From the NCBI RefSeq assembly GCF_002217355.1, contig NZ_MUHA01000001.1:124001-188000 (forward strand): 64,000 nucleotides of DNA, in the 5' to 3' direction. Shown here one piece after another: positions 50,125 through 58,790 of this stretch. Every line of letters begins with the position of its first letter. The first letter of the stretch is position 1. Both the position numbers and the translations under genes were made by a program. The stretch comes from Flavobacterium oncorhynchi (GTDB lineage: Bacteria > Bacteroidota > Bacteroidia > Flavobacteriales > Flavobacteriaceae). Under the pieces are notes generated by a model. The model ran no database searches. It worked only from the letters and a program-made list of their open reading frames with translations, and had not been told where the DNA came from.

Positions 50125-50916
50125 GTGACAAAAGATACTATCATACAAAACATTAAAGCTTTAAAAAGCCATTCTACAATAAACTACGGTATCAAAACCA
50201 AAACCGAAGATTTTACTGAAAAGCTGTTCTATACCCTTTTTGATTCGAATGCCGTATTAGACGAAAGCATAAATGAACTCGAAATACGCTTTAAAGAAAT
50301 TGCTGTTTTAGCTTGTCAAAAACCTGAAAACTTATGCGAGTCTATTTGGGATAGATTTCTTGAAAAACTGCCTGGAGTTCTAGAAAAACTTAATCAAGAT
50401 GCGGCATATATTTTAGAAAATGACCCAGCATCAAATAGCTTAGACGAAGTTTACTTGGGCTATCCTGGTTTTTATGCTATTGCCATTTATAGATTAAGTC
50501 ACGAATTATATCATCTAGACTTATTGCTGTTCTCACGATTAATGAGCGAGTATGCACATCGAATAACAGGAACTGACATACACGCGGGAGCCAGCATTGC
50601 ATCGCCGTTTTTTATTGATCATGCAACTGGAATTGTTATTGGAGAAACCTCTGTTATTAAAAAACACGTTAAAATTTACCAAGGAGTTACTTTAGGAGCT
50701 TTGAGCGTGAGCAAGGAAATGAAAAATGCGAAAAGACATCCAACCGTAGAAGCAAATGTGTGCATTTATGCCAATGCCACAATATTAGGAGGAGGAACTA
50801 TCATAGGCGAAAATAGTGTTATTGGCGGAAATGCATGGGTAACAAAATCTATTCCTGCAGATTCTATCGTTTTGAATACTACTACAACCGACGTTAAAAT
50901 AAAAGAAAAAAGATAA
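50125..50916 (+). CDS. cysE: Serine O-acetyltransferase (EpsC/CysE type, GTG start)
   Basis: 263 aa from GTG 50125 (MTKDTIIQNIKALK). A helical N-terminal domain of about 140 residues leads into the hexapeptide beta-helix with DIHAGASIASPFFIDHATG (the catalytic Asp and His pair), VKIYQGVTLGALS and a GGGTIIGENSVIGGNAWVT end. It acetylates serine with acetyl-CoA to give O-acetylserine. The gene is followed by cysM after one base, so both steps of cysteine synthesis come from one transcript. The C-terminal tail, which in E. coli binds cysteine synthase, is short here (VKIKEKR). Confidence 0.92.
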   Translation: MTKDTIIQNIKALKSHSTINYGIKTKTEDFTEKLFYTLFDSNAVLDESINELEIRFKEIAVLACQKPENLCESIWDRFLEKLPGVLEKLNQDAAYILENDPASNSLDEVYLGYPGFYAIAIYRLSHELYHLDLLLFSRLMSEYAHRITGTDIHAGASIASPFFIDHATGIVIGETSVIKKHVKIYQGVTLGALSVSKEMKNAKRHPTVEANVCIYANATILGGGTIIGENSVIGGNAWVTKSIPADSIVLNTTTTDVKIKEKR

Positions 50917-50917
50917 A

Positions 50918-51805
50918 ATGGGTCCACAGAAATTGTTAAACCTTATTGGAAATACTCCTTTAATGGAAACTGTCAATTTGGTTAAAAATAAAAACGTAAA
51001 ACTTTTACTTAAACTTGAAGGAAACAATCCGGGTGGAAGCGTAAAAGACAGAGCTGCTTACAACATGATCGCTTCAGCACTTGAAAGAGGCGAAATTAAA
51101 AAAGGAGATAAACTAATTGAAGCAACAAGCGGTAATACTGGAATTGCATTGGCAATGATTGCGCAATTATTTCAAATAGAAATCGAATTGGTTTTACCAG
51201 AGGATTCTACAAAAGAACGAACACAAACTATGCGTGCTTATGGCGCTACGGTTATTTTGACACCTGCCAGCGAAGGAATTATCGGTTCGAGAGATTATGC
51301 TGATAAGAAAGTCGCTCAAGGCGGATATTTAATGCTGAATCAGTTTGCGAATGACGATAACTGGAAAGCGCATTATAAAACTACTGGTCCAGAAATTTGG
51401 AATGATACTGACGGAACTGTTACACATTTTGTTTCGGCAATGGGAACAACTGGTACAATCATAGGAACATCTACTTATTTAAAAGAAAAAAATCCTGCTA
51501 TTCAAATTGTAGGCGCGCAGCCAAGCGATGGATCGCAAATTCCAGGAATTCGTAAATGGCCGCAAGAATATCTGCCTAAAATTTTTGATGCTTCAAAAGT
51601 CGATACCATTGTTGATGTAAGTGAAGAGGAAGCCAGAGCAATGACAAAAAGATTAGCTTTAGAAGAAGGCGTTTTTGCAGGAATGAGCAGCGGAGGATCT
51701 GTTGCTGTAGCTTTAAAAATTGCCGAACAGCTAGAATCTGGTGTTATTGTTGCCGTTATTTGTGATCGCGGCGATCGTTATCTATCATCTGATTTATTTG
51801 ATTAA
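50918..51805 (+). CDS. cysM: Cysteine synthase B (CysM)
   Basis: 295 aa. K43 in NPGGSVKDR is the PLP lysine, SGNTG is at 71-75 and GTTGTIIGTS binds the cofactor phosphate. NPGGSVKDRAAYNMI and the short length favour the CysM form, which can use thiosulfate as well as sulfide. It converts O-acetylserine to cysteine. The start codon lies one base after the cysE stop codon. Downstream is element A1. Confidence 0.93.
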   Translation: MGPQKLLNLIGNTPLMETVNLVKNKNVKLLLKLEGNNPGGSVKDRAAYNMIASALERGEIKKGDKLIEATSGNTGIALAMIAQLFQIEIELVLPEDSTKERTQTMRAYGATVILTPASEGIIGSRDYADKKVAQGGYLMLNQFANDDNWKAHYKTTGPEIWNDTDGTVTHFVSAMGTTGTIIGTSTYLKEKNPAIQIVGAQPSDGSQIPGIRKWPQEYLPKIFDASKVDTIVDVSEEEARAMTKRLALEEGVFAGMSSGGSVAVALKIAEQLESGVIVAVICDRGDRYLSSDLFD

Positions 51806-51814
51806 TTTATAATA

Positions 51815-51907
51815 AGGCACTAAGGTTCTGAGACACTAAGATTCTAAGTTTTTTTTAGATTCTAAGCACAAAATCTTAGTCCCTCAGAACCTTAGACTCT
51901 TAGAACC
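51815..51907. repeat. Composite intergenic inverted repeat, CTTAG-word family (element A1)
   Basis: Left arm core 51820-51843 and right arm core 51872-51895 are reverse complements at 22 of 24 bases. Both arms are made of CTAAG or CTTAG words with GTTCTGAGA or TCTCAGAAC between them. The loop contains AGATTCTAAG, a direct copy of a piece of the left arm. The element fills the gap between cysM and the aldo/keto reductase. Confidence 0.8.
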
Positions 51908-51917
51908 TAAAAAAAAA

Positions 51918-52904
51918 ATGAACTACAGAAAACTAGGCAAAACAAACTTCAACATATCTGAAATCTCACTAGGAACTTGGCAGGTTGGAGGAAAATGGGG
52001 ATCAGGATTTGATGATAAAACTGCCGACGAACTTATAAATACTGCTATTGACAATGGCGTAAATTTTATTGATACTGCCGATGTTTATGAAAACGGATTA
52101 AGCGAAACTGCCGTTGGCCGTGTTGTTCGTTCACGCTCTGAACGCATCTACGTAGCAACAAAATGCGGACGCAATATTAATCCGCATATAAATGAAGGCT
52201 ACCAGCCAAAAGTACTTCAGAAATTTGTTGAAGACAGTTTAAGAAGAACTGGTTTAGAAACTTTAGATTTAATACAACTTCATTGTCCGCCTACAGAAGT
52301 TTATTACCGTCCTGAAATTTTTGAACTTTTTGACCGATTAAAAGAACAAGGCAAAATTTTGAATCTTGGTGTAAGCGTCGAAAAAGTCGAAGAAGCTTTA
52401 AAAGCAATAGAATATTCAAATGTAAATACGGTTCAAATTATCTTTAACTTATTCCGCCAGCGCCCATCGCAGTTATTTTTCTCTGAAGCAAAGAAGAAAG
52501 ATATCGGCATCATTGCGCGTGTTCCACTCGCAAGCGGTCTTTTAACGGGTAAATTTGATTCAAAAACAACTTTTGATACTCAGGATCATCGCAATTTTAA
52601 TCGTAACGGAGATGCCTTTGATAAAGGTGAAACTTTTTCTGGTATTGATTACGAATTAGGTTTAAAAGCAGTCGAAAAACTAAAAGCCTTATTTCCTGAT
52701 ACGCCAAACCTTGCTCCTATTGCTTTGCAATGGATTTTGAGTTTTAACGAAATAAGCTGTATTATTCCCGGAGCTTCAAAAAAAGAGCATATTCTTTCGA
52801 ATTTATCTGTTTATGATACTCCTCAATTAACATCTGAACAAATTTCGGCAATGAATAAAATTTACAACGATTTGATAAAACCGTCTGTTCATCAGCTCTG
52901 GTAA
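51918..52904 (+). CDS. Aldo/keto reductase
   Basis: 328 aa TIM barrel. The catalytic tetrad is D52, Y57 (DTADVYENG), K82 (ATKCGR) and a His in LIQLHCPP near 122. C-terminal IIPGASKKEHILSN binds NADP(H). The sequence is closest to the YajO/Tas-like group of AKRs, which reduce various aldehydes and ketones; the substrate cannot be told. It is framed by repeat elements A1 (before) and A2 (after), the only gene in the window with the same repeat type on both sides. Confidence 0.88.
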   Translation: MNYRKLGKTNFNISEISLGTWQVGGKWGSGFDDKTADELINTAIDNGVNFIDTADVYENGLSETAVGRVVRSRSERIYVATKCGRNINPHINEGYQPKVLQKFVEDSLRRTGLETLDLIQLHCPPTEVYYRPEIFELFDRLKEQGKILNLGVSVEKVEEALKAIEYSNVNTVQIIFNLFRQRPSQLFFSEAKKKDIGIIARVPLASGLLTGKFDSKTTFDTQDHRNFNRNGDAFDKGETFSGIDYELGLKAVEKLKALFPDTPNLAPIALQWILSFNEISCIIPGASKKEHILSNLSVYDTPQLTSEQISAMNKIYNDLIKPSVHQLW

Positions 52905-52912
52905 TTTTTTGA

Positions 52913-53000
52913 AGATACTAAGGTTCTGAGATGCTAAGGTGCTAAGTTTTAAACTTTACAAAAAACCTTAGATTCTCAGAACCTTAGTACCTTAGCATCT
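52913..53000. repeat. Composite intergenic inverted repeat, CTTAG-word family (element A2)
   Basis: Left core 52917-52939 and right core 52966-52988 match as inverted repeats at 21 of 23 bases. The right arm continues with ACCTTAGCATCT and ends 6 bases before the histidine kinase stop codon. It lies between two convergent genes. Its words are the same as in A1 but arranged differently. Confidence 0.8.
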
Positions 53001-53006
53001 CCAAAT

Positions 53007-54056
53007 TTACAATTCAAATTCAATTTTAAATTCGGCACCTTTATTTCTGCCTTCACTTAAAGCGGTTAGTTTTCCTTTATTTTTCTCGACGATTTTTTTA
53101 CACAAATACAATCCAATTCCGGTTGATGATTCATTGGCAGTTCCTAAACGGCTCATTTTTGTGAATTTTTTAAACAATTCATCAATCTGATTTTTATCAA
53201 AACCAATTCCTTCATCGGTAACCGTAATAATTACATTTAAATTCTCTTTAAAAACTCTAAGTTTTATTTCGCTGTCGAAATAAGAAAACTTAACGGCATT
53301 ACTGATTAAATTAACTAAAACTTGCACTAATAAGCCTTCGTCGATTTTAAGTTTTACCTCGTCAATTTCAACATTTACTTTTAAGTTTACTTTTTTATCA
53401 ATCAAACGTTGTTCAACCTGCTCGTTAATAAAAGGCAGAATGTTCGAGATTAAAATAGTCTTAAATTCTGGATTTATTTTTACGACTTGATCTTGTTCTT
53501 TTAATAATTTTATAAAATTCTCGATGTATCGAAATTGCAAATTAGTCGATTCGCAAATTAAACCTGCTAAATGTTTAACGGACTCTGATGGATTTTCACT
53601 CAAAATAAGTTCTGCTAAACCTTGCGGATTTCCTGCAAAATTTTTCAAATCGTGCGAAAGCATATAAATTAAATCCTGCTTTTCGTTTATAAAACTTTCT
53701 GCCTCATAAATTGATTCTTGAATATTACACATCAAAAGCCCAGCTTCATCAGTATATTCTGTTGGCAATACCGAAAGCTGTCTGTTATTTCTATAATCAT
53801 CCAAAGATCTCGAAGCAATCGAAATTGGCTTGATTAATTGTTTTAATATCAAAAGCGTAACTACCGTTGCCAGCAGAGTCATAATTAAAGAAAAAAGTAA
53901 AATTGAAGTTGGTGAGACGGTATGCTCAAAAAAAAGCACAAAAAATAAAATCCCAATAAGCGGAATATGTATTCCTATAAACGCGACAAACAAGAATTTA
54001 AATGCATAACTTTTTTTCAAAAAGCTGATTTGTGAAAGATTGTGATACAACTTCAT
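53007..54056 (-). CDS. Orphan sensor histidine kinase
   Basis: 349 aa from ATG 54056. An upstream Met at 54113 is rejected because a TAnnTTTG-like box (TATAGTTTG, minus strand, 54074-54066) lies between. Two membrane helices (19-44 and 50-71) with almost no periplasmic loop suggest sensing within the membrane. A HAMP-like linker precedes the phosphoacceptor H135 (LSHDLKN). The ATPase lobe has LVNLISNAVKFS (N box), VTDEGIGFD (G1) and TGIGLYLCKKIVEKNKG (G2). No response regulator gene is adjacent, so its partner must lie elsewhere. Confidence 0.88.
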   Translation of the reverse strand: MKLYHNLSQISFLKKSYAFKFLFVAFIGIHIPLIGILFFVLFFEHTVSPTSILLFSLIMTLLATVVTLLILKQLIKPISIASRSLDDYRNNRQLSVLPTEYTDEAGLLMCNIQESIYEAESFINEKQDLIYMLSHDLKNFAGNPQGLAELILSENPSESVKHLAGLICESTNLQFRYIENFIKLLKEQDQVVKINPEFKTILISNILPFINEQVEQRLIDKKVNLKVNVEIDEVKLKIDEGLLVQVLVNLISNAVKFSYFDSEIKLRVFKENLNVIITVTDEGIGFDKNQIDELFKKFTKMSRLGTANESSTGIGLYLCKKIVEKNKGKLTALSEGRNKGAEFKIEFEL

Positions 54057-54213
54057 AAAACATGACAAACTATAGGTTATACTTGGGGTATTTGAGATTA
54101 ATGTTAAAAACAAAGTTAACTTTTAAACTCAATTAAACTAATAAATTCAACAATTTGATAATTTTTTTTGAAATTTAAATTTATAAAAGTTTTCAAACGC
54201 TTATTTTTGCGCT

Positions 54214-55626
54214 ATGGGAAGAAAAAATACAGACAAAGTTGTCTTTCATCAAATCCAGGTTCTTGATGCTGGAGCAAAAGGAGTGTCAGTAGCAAAAGCA
54301 CCTGACGGAAAAGTAATCTTTATTCCGAATGTAGTTCCGGGTGATGTAGTTGATGTACAGACATTCAAAAAAAGAAAAGCCTATTACGAAGGTAAAGCCG
54401 TAAAATTTCACGAATTATCAGAGCATCGTATTGAGCCTATCTGCGATCATTTTGGTGTTTGCGGCGGCTGTAAATGGCAAAATATGAAATACAGCCAGCA
54501 GCTGTATTACAAACAAAACGAAGTAAAAAATCATTTACAGCGTATTGGAAAAGTTGAACTTCCTGAATTCGAAACTATTTTAGGTTCTGAAAAGCAGTTT
54601 TTCTATAGAAATAAAATGGAATTTTCATTTTCTAACAGCCGTTGGTTAACAGAAAAAGAAATTGAAAGCAAGGAAGATCTAGGAAACAGAAATGCTTTAG
54701 GTTTTCATATTCCGAAAATGTGGGATAAAATTCTTGACATTCAAAAATGTCACTTACAAGAAGATCCTTCTAATGCTATTAGAAATGAAATCAGAGCTTT
54801 TGCAAATGAGCATAATTTAGCATTCTTTAACCCAAGAGAACATTCTGGTTTATTAAGAACAGTAATGATTCGTACTGCTTCAACAGGCGAAATTATGGTT
54901 TTGATTCAGTTTTTCGAAAATGACAAAGCTAATCGTGAACTTATTTTGGATCATTTATACGAGAAATTCCCGCAAATTACTTCTTTGCAATATGTGGTAA
55001 ATGCGAAACAAAACGACACTATTTACGATCAAGATATTAAACTTTATAAAGGAAGAGATTATATCTTGGAAGAAATGGAAGGTTTGAAATTCAGCATCAA
55101 TGCTAAATCATTCTATCAAACAAATTCTGATCAAGCTTACGAATTATACAAAATTACGCGTGATTTTGCTGGATTATCAGGAAATGAAACGGTTTATGAT
55201 TTATACACTGGAACAGGAACTATTGCGCAATTTGTTTCTAAAAAAGCAAAAAAAGTAATTGGTGTAGAAAGTGTTCCTGAAGCAATTTTAGATGCAAAAG
55301 CAAATGCAGAGCGCAATAATATTACAAATTGCGAGTTTTTTGTTGGAGACATGAAAGTGGTATTCAACGAAGAATTCATTGCGCAGCATGGTAAACCGGA
55401 TGTTATTATTACAGACCCGCCAAGAGATGGTATGCATGCGGCCGTAATCGATCAGATTTTAAAAATTGCTCCTAAAAAAGTAGTTTATGTAAGCTGTAAC
55501 TCGGCAACACAAGCTCGTGATTTAGCATTGATGGACGAAAAATACAAAGTTACCCGCGTTCGACCTGTTGATATGTTCCCGCAAACACATCATGTTGAAA
55601 ATGTTGTACTTTTAGAACTTCGATAA
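54214..55626 (+). CDS. rlmD: 23S rRNA (uracil-5-)-methyltransferase, RlmD/RumA family
   Basis: 470 aa. An N-terminal TRAM domain (about 1-66) precedes an iron-sulfur site with C77, C83 and C86 (CDHFGVCGGC) and a fourth Cys near 184 (DIQKCHLQ). The SAM domain has VYDLYTGTGTIAQF and TDPPRDGMH. C428 (YVSCNSATQ) is the catalytic nucleophile. It methylates U to m5U in rRNA. TATTTTTG near 54202-54209 gives a leader of only a few bases. In Flavobacteria it heads a conserved cluster with the two genes that follow. Confidence 0.92.
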   Translation: MGRKNTDKVVFHQIQVLDAGAKGVSVAKAPDGKVIFIPNVVPGDVVDVQTFKKRKAYYEGKAVKFHELSEHRIEPICDHFGVCGGCKWQNMKYSQQLYYKQNEVKNHLQRIGKVELPEFETILGSEKQFFYRNKMEFSFSNSRWLTEKEIESKEDLGNRNALGFHIPKMWDKILDIQKCHLQEDPSNAIRNEIRAFANEHNLAFFNPREHSGLLRTVMIRTASTGEIMVLIQFFENDKANRELILDHLYEKFPQITSLQYVVNAKQNDTIYDQDIKLYKGRDYILEEMEGLKFSINAKSFYQTNSDQAYELYKITRDFAGLSGNETVYDLYTGTGTIAQFVSKKAKKVIGVESVPEAILDAKANAERNNITNCEFFVGDMKVVFNEEFIAQHGKPDVIITDPPRDGMHAAVIDQILKIAPKKVVYVSCNSATQARDLALMDEKYKVTRVRPVDMFPQTHHVENVVLLELR

Positions 55627-55640
55627 TTATAAAATTATAA

Positions 55641-56198
55641 ATGAAAAAAATAGTCTCACTTTTACTTCTTTTTACGTTTGGACTGTCCAGCTGTGAAAAA
55701 GATGACATTTGCGATGGAAATACACCTACAACTCCGCGACTTGTTATTACTTTTTATAATATTTCAGATCCGTCTGTTGTAAAAAATGTAACAAACTTAA
55801 AAGTTGTTGGTATTGGCGGCGGTGATCCAAATGGGATTATTTTTAATGATAAAGGTACTGACACTGGTAAATATCTAGCAAATGGAAGCACTATTTCGAT
55901 TCCATTAAAAACAGATGGCACCACCACTGCTTACAGTTTTATATTTAATGCCATAAACACTAATCCTGCAGCAGTAAATACAGATGTATTGACATTTAAC
56001 TATACAACGCAAAACATTTATGTATCTAGAGCTTGTGGTTTTAAAACTAATTTTACATTGAACCCAAGCGATAATTCAAACACTGCCGGAATAATTCGAA
56101 CTGATCCCGCTAACGACGGTCAATGGATGCAGAGTATTGATATACTAACTCCTAACATTCAAACAGAAAATGAAACACATGTTAAAATATATTTTTAG
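55641..56198 (+). CDS. DUF6452 family lipoprotein
   Basis: 185 aa. Signal peptide with lipobox near C18 (GLSSC), followed by EKDDIC. The mature protein is one beta sandwich with the segments TPRLVITFYNI, NGIIFNDKGTDTG and VSRACGFKTNFTL, as expected for DUF6452. Function unknown. It lies 14 bases after rlmD and overlaps the next gene by 29 bases, so the three genes are co-transcribed. The constant partnership with the DUF6048 protein suggests a shared role in the outer membrane. Confidence 0.87.
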   Translation: MKKIVSLLLLFTFGLSSCEKDDICDGNTPTTPRLVITFYNISDPSVVKNVTNLKVVGIGGGDPNGIIFNDKGTDTGKYLANGSTISIPLKTDGTTTAYSFIFNAINTNPAAVNTDVLTFNYTTQNIYVSRACGFKTNFTLNPSDNSNTAGIIRTDPANDGQWMQSIDILTPNIQTENETHVKIYF

Positions 56199-56979
56199 TG
56201 TTTGCTTAGTGTTTTCAATGTTTTTAGGACATTCTCAAGAAACACCAACTGCAAAAAAAGAAATCGTTCAGGAAAAACCAAAAAAAACAGCAAAACCAGC
56301 TGTTCAGGAAACAAAAACAGATAGTATCCCAACAAAAACAGATCGTTATGGTTTGCGTGTTGGAGTAGATTTATACAAACTAACAAGAGGGCTTTATGAT
56401 AAAGATTATAAAGGAATTGAGTTTGTAGGAGATTATCGTTTAACCAAAACGTATTATTTAGCCGCTGAATTGGGTTTTGAAAACAAAACAACTGATGATG
56501 ACCGACTAAATTCTACCGCAAAAGGAACTTATATTAAAGCAGGATTTGATTACAATATGTACCAAAACTGGTTAGATATGGAAAACCTTATAACAATTGG
56601 TATGCGTGCTGGTTTCAGCTCATTTAGTCAAGACTTAAACAGCTATAAAATTTACAATCCAAATCCGTATTGGGGAGAACAGCCCTACATTACGGCAAAT
56701 CAAAAATATAATGGATTAAGCGCTGGCTGGATTGAGGTTGCGGGCGGTATTAAAGCTAAAGTTTTTAATAATGTATTTGTTGGTTTTGGTGTTCAGCTTA
56801 AACTTTTAGTTATGAATAACAAACCTTCTGGATTTGACAATCTTTATATCCCAGGTTTCAACAGAACTTACGATGGAAGTTTTGGAGTAGGATTCAACTA
56901 TACTGTTTCTTATTTTATTCCAATTTACAAGAAGAAAGTAGTTCTGCCAGAAATCAAAAAAGAAACTCCTAAAAAATAG
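56170..56979 (+). CDS. DUF6048 family outer-membrane-like protein
   Basis: 269 aa. An N-terminal signal peptide (to about residue 23, GHSQ) is followed by a Lys/Pro/Thr-rich linker (25-58) and a beta-rich region with alternating aromatic residues: YGLRVGVDLYKLTRG, GIEFVGDYRLTKTYYLAAELGFE, FDYNMYQNW, and a YTVSYFIPIYKKK end. The pattern suggests an 8- to 10-strand outer-membrane barrel. DUF6048 is known only as a family without a function. The start overlaps the end of the DUF6452 gene; MLKY at 56179 is an alternative start. A terminator follows. Confidence 0.87.
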   Translation: MKHMLKYIFSVCLVFSMFLGHSQETPTAKKEIVQEKPKKTAKPAVQETKTDSIPTKTDRYGLRVGVDLYKLTRGLYDKDYKGIEFVGDYRLTKTYYLAAELGFENKTTDDDRLNSTAKGTYIKAGFDYNMYQNWLDMENLITIGMRAGFSSFSQDLNSYKIYNPNPYWGEQPYITANQKYNGLSAGWIEVAGGIKAKVFNNVFVGFGVQLKLLVMNNKPSGFDNLYIPGFNRTYDGSFGVGFNYTVSYFIPIYKKKVVLPEIKKETPKK

Positions 56980-56993
56980 AAAATCTTAATATA

Positions 56994-57028
56994 AAAAAGC
57001 CCCGAATTCAAAAATTCGGGGCTTTTTG
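56994..57028. terminator. Terminator after the rlmD-DUF6452-DUF6048 operon
   Basis: AAAAAGCCCCGAATT (56994-57008) pairs perfectly with AATTCGGGGCTTTTT (57013-57027). It works on either strand. Confidence 0.92.
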
Positions 57029-57098
57029 TATATGTGTATTCGAAATCCAGCTTACTACTTCAATAAGCTTAATTCCTTCTTACTAAAAATTTCAAGAA

Positions 57099-57335
57099 TT
57101 ATCCAATTTCTTTAATTCCTTTTATAAAAATCCATTTCATAAAAAGCTTCTCTCCATCCTTTGTTCTTGCAGCCTGAAATTTTGGAGAAATTAAAGTCGC
57201 CGCAATAAATGCCGTCATCGGAATCCATAATCCTGTCAGTCCAGTATAAGTTGCAATTAAAAATCTGCCTAAAATAAACAGAATTGCAAAACATCCTAAT
57301 TGATATAAAAAAGCTCTTATTTGTAGTTTTGTCAT
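57099..57335 (-). CDS. Small conserved membrane protein
   Basis: 78 aa with two membrane helices (about 10-30 and 33-52) and a short basic C-terminal domain (TKDGEKLFMKWIFIKG). I do not know a family name, although short proteins of this type occur in Flavobacteria. Another minus-strand frame overlaps (57112-57369) but has shadow-like composition. The gene starts next to element A3, whose left arm begins 13 bases upstream of the ATG, so its promoter must overlap the repeat or lie beyond it. Confidence 0.6.
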   Translation of the reverse strand: MTKLQIRAFLYQLGCFAILFILGRFLIATYTGLTGLWIPMTAFIAATLISPKFQAARTKDGEKLFMKWIFIKGIKEIG

Positions 57336-57347
57336 TTTTTTTTGAGT

Positions 57348-57482
57348 TGCTAAGGTTCTGAGATGCCAAGGTTCTAAGTTTTTTATTTAGAACTTTAGTT
57401 TTGAACCTAAAATTAATATATAACTAAATTTCACAAGCCAAATCTCTTAGTACCTTAGAAACTTAGCTCCTTAGAATCTTAG
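57348..57482. repeat. Composite intergenic repeat, CTTAG-word family (element A3) overlapping a stop codon
   Basis: Left arm 57348-57378 has CTAAGGTTCTGAGA followed by CCAAGGTTCTAAG. Right arm 57446-57482 has five CTTAG words (CTTAGTACCTTAGAAACTTAG and so on). The last CTTAG supplies the TAA stop codon (57479-57481, minus strand) of the THUMP methyltransferase. The two arms are about 67 bases apart and pair imperfectly. Confidence 0.75.
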
Positions 57483-58636
57483 ACCTGAAATTTCGTTCTC
57501 TTACTGCCTTCGTACATTTCGTATTTTACCAAACGAGCTTCAAGGCTTCCGTTAAAAAGTTTGATTTTTCTTGATGGTTTTAATCCAATAAATTTTAAAG
57601 CTTCTAGGTTTGCGGTGATAAACCAAGCATTTGTTCCTGGATAATTTTTCTTTAGAGTGTCACCAATACTAGCATAGAATTTCTCCATATGAATATCTAA
57701 ACGCTCATCATACGGCGGATTAAATACAATATGCAACTTTCCTTCTACTTCTTTTTCAGAATCGAAAAAATTGTCTTCAGAAATGGTTACATAATCTTCA
57801 AGATTAGCATTTCTAATATTATCTTTTGCTTTACTTACCGCACTTGGCGCTTTGTCAAAACCTTTTATAGTATAATGGAATTCTTTTGTTTTTTTCATCA
57901 AACTATTTACAATCTGATCAAACAAATCGTTGTCCCAGTCTTTCCATTTTTCAAAAGCAAATTCTTTACGATTGATATTAGCCGGAATATTGCAGGCAAT
58001 CATTGCTGCTTCTGCTAAAAAAGTTCCTGATCCGCACATTGGATCTAAAAAGTGACTTTGCCCTTCCCAACCCGAAAGCAACAGAACTCCAGCTGCCAAA
58101 ACTTCATTTATAGGTGCAATATTTGTAGCCGTTCTATAACCGCGCTGATGCAGTGAATTTCCAGAAGTATCTAAAGCTACCGAAACCTGATCTTTGTCGA
58201 TATGCACATTAATTCGCAAATCAGGATATTGCTTATCAATGCTTGGTCTTTGTCCTGTTCTTTCTCTAAACTGATCCACAATAGCATCTTTACATTTTTG
58301 AGAAACAAACTCAGAATGATTAAAATAAGTAGAATGTACGGTTGCATCAATTACAAAAGTTTGATTAGCATTTAACAGTTTCGACCAGTTTACACCAGAA
58401 ATTCCTTTGTACAATGCCTGCTCGTTGTTAGCTCTAAAAGAGTAAATTGGTTTTAATACCTTCAACGCCGTTCTAAGCGACAAATTGGCTTTATACATAA
58501 AACCTTTGTCTCCTTTAAAACTTACCATTCGCACTCCTTTTTCAACATCCTGAGCACCAAGCGTACGTAATTCCTGTTCTAATATTTCTTCAAAGCCAAA
58601 AAAACATTTGGCAATCATTCTAAAATTTTCTTCCAT
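57479..58636 (-). CDS. THUMP domain class I rRNA methyltransferase (RlmL N-terminal type)
   Basis: 385 aa. A ferredoxin-like and THUMP region (1-165) binds RNA, and the SAM domain follows. Motif I is at 198-206 (DPMCGSGTF) and the catalytic N306-PPY (VFNPPYDERL) marks an N2-guanine methyltransferase. Homologues cover the m2G2445 half of E. coli RlmKL. The second half (RlmK, m7G2069) is absent here, as is normal outside gamma-proteobacteria. The stop codon is formed by a repeat word of element A3. Confidence 0.9.
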   Translation of the reverse strand: MEENFRMIAKCFFGFEEILEQELRTLGAQDVEKGVRMVSFKGDKGFMYKANLSLRTALKVLKPIYSFRANNEQALYKGISGVNWSKLLNANQTFVIDATVHSTYFNHSEFVSQKCKDAIVDQFRERTGQRPSIDKQYPDLRINVHIDKDQVSVALDTSGNSLHQRGYRTATNIAPINEVLAAGVLLLSGWEGQSHFLDPMCGSGTFLAEAAMIACNIPANINRKEFAFEKWKDWDNDLFDQIVNSLMKKTKEFHYTIKGFDKAPSAVSKAKDNIRNANLEDYVTISEDNFFDSEKEVEGKLHIVFNPPYDERLDIHMEKFYASIGDTLKKNYPGTNAWFITANLEALKFIGLKPSRKIKLFNGSLEARLVKYEMYEGSKRTKFQV

Positions 58637-58790
58637 TTCTCTATAAATTAAAAAAACTAAAACTCAAAAGATGCACAGCGGTGCATCTCTACATTATGCA
58701 ATGATAAAATTTAGTATCACTGCGAAATAGTTATTTTTCGGCAAAAATACACTAAATTTGCGGTACTTTAAATTAAATGAAATAGAATAA

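Noticed and set aside
51815-57482. CRISPR-like array from the recurring CTTAG words
   Set aside because: The repeats are short, degenerate and palindromic, with no unique spacers of constant length, and no cas genes are present.
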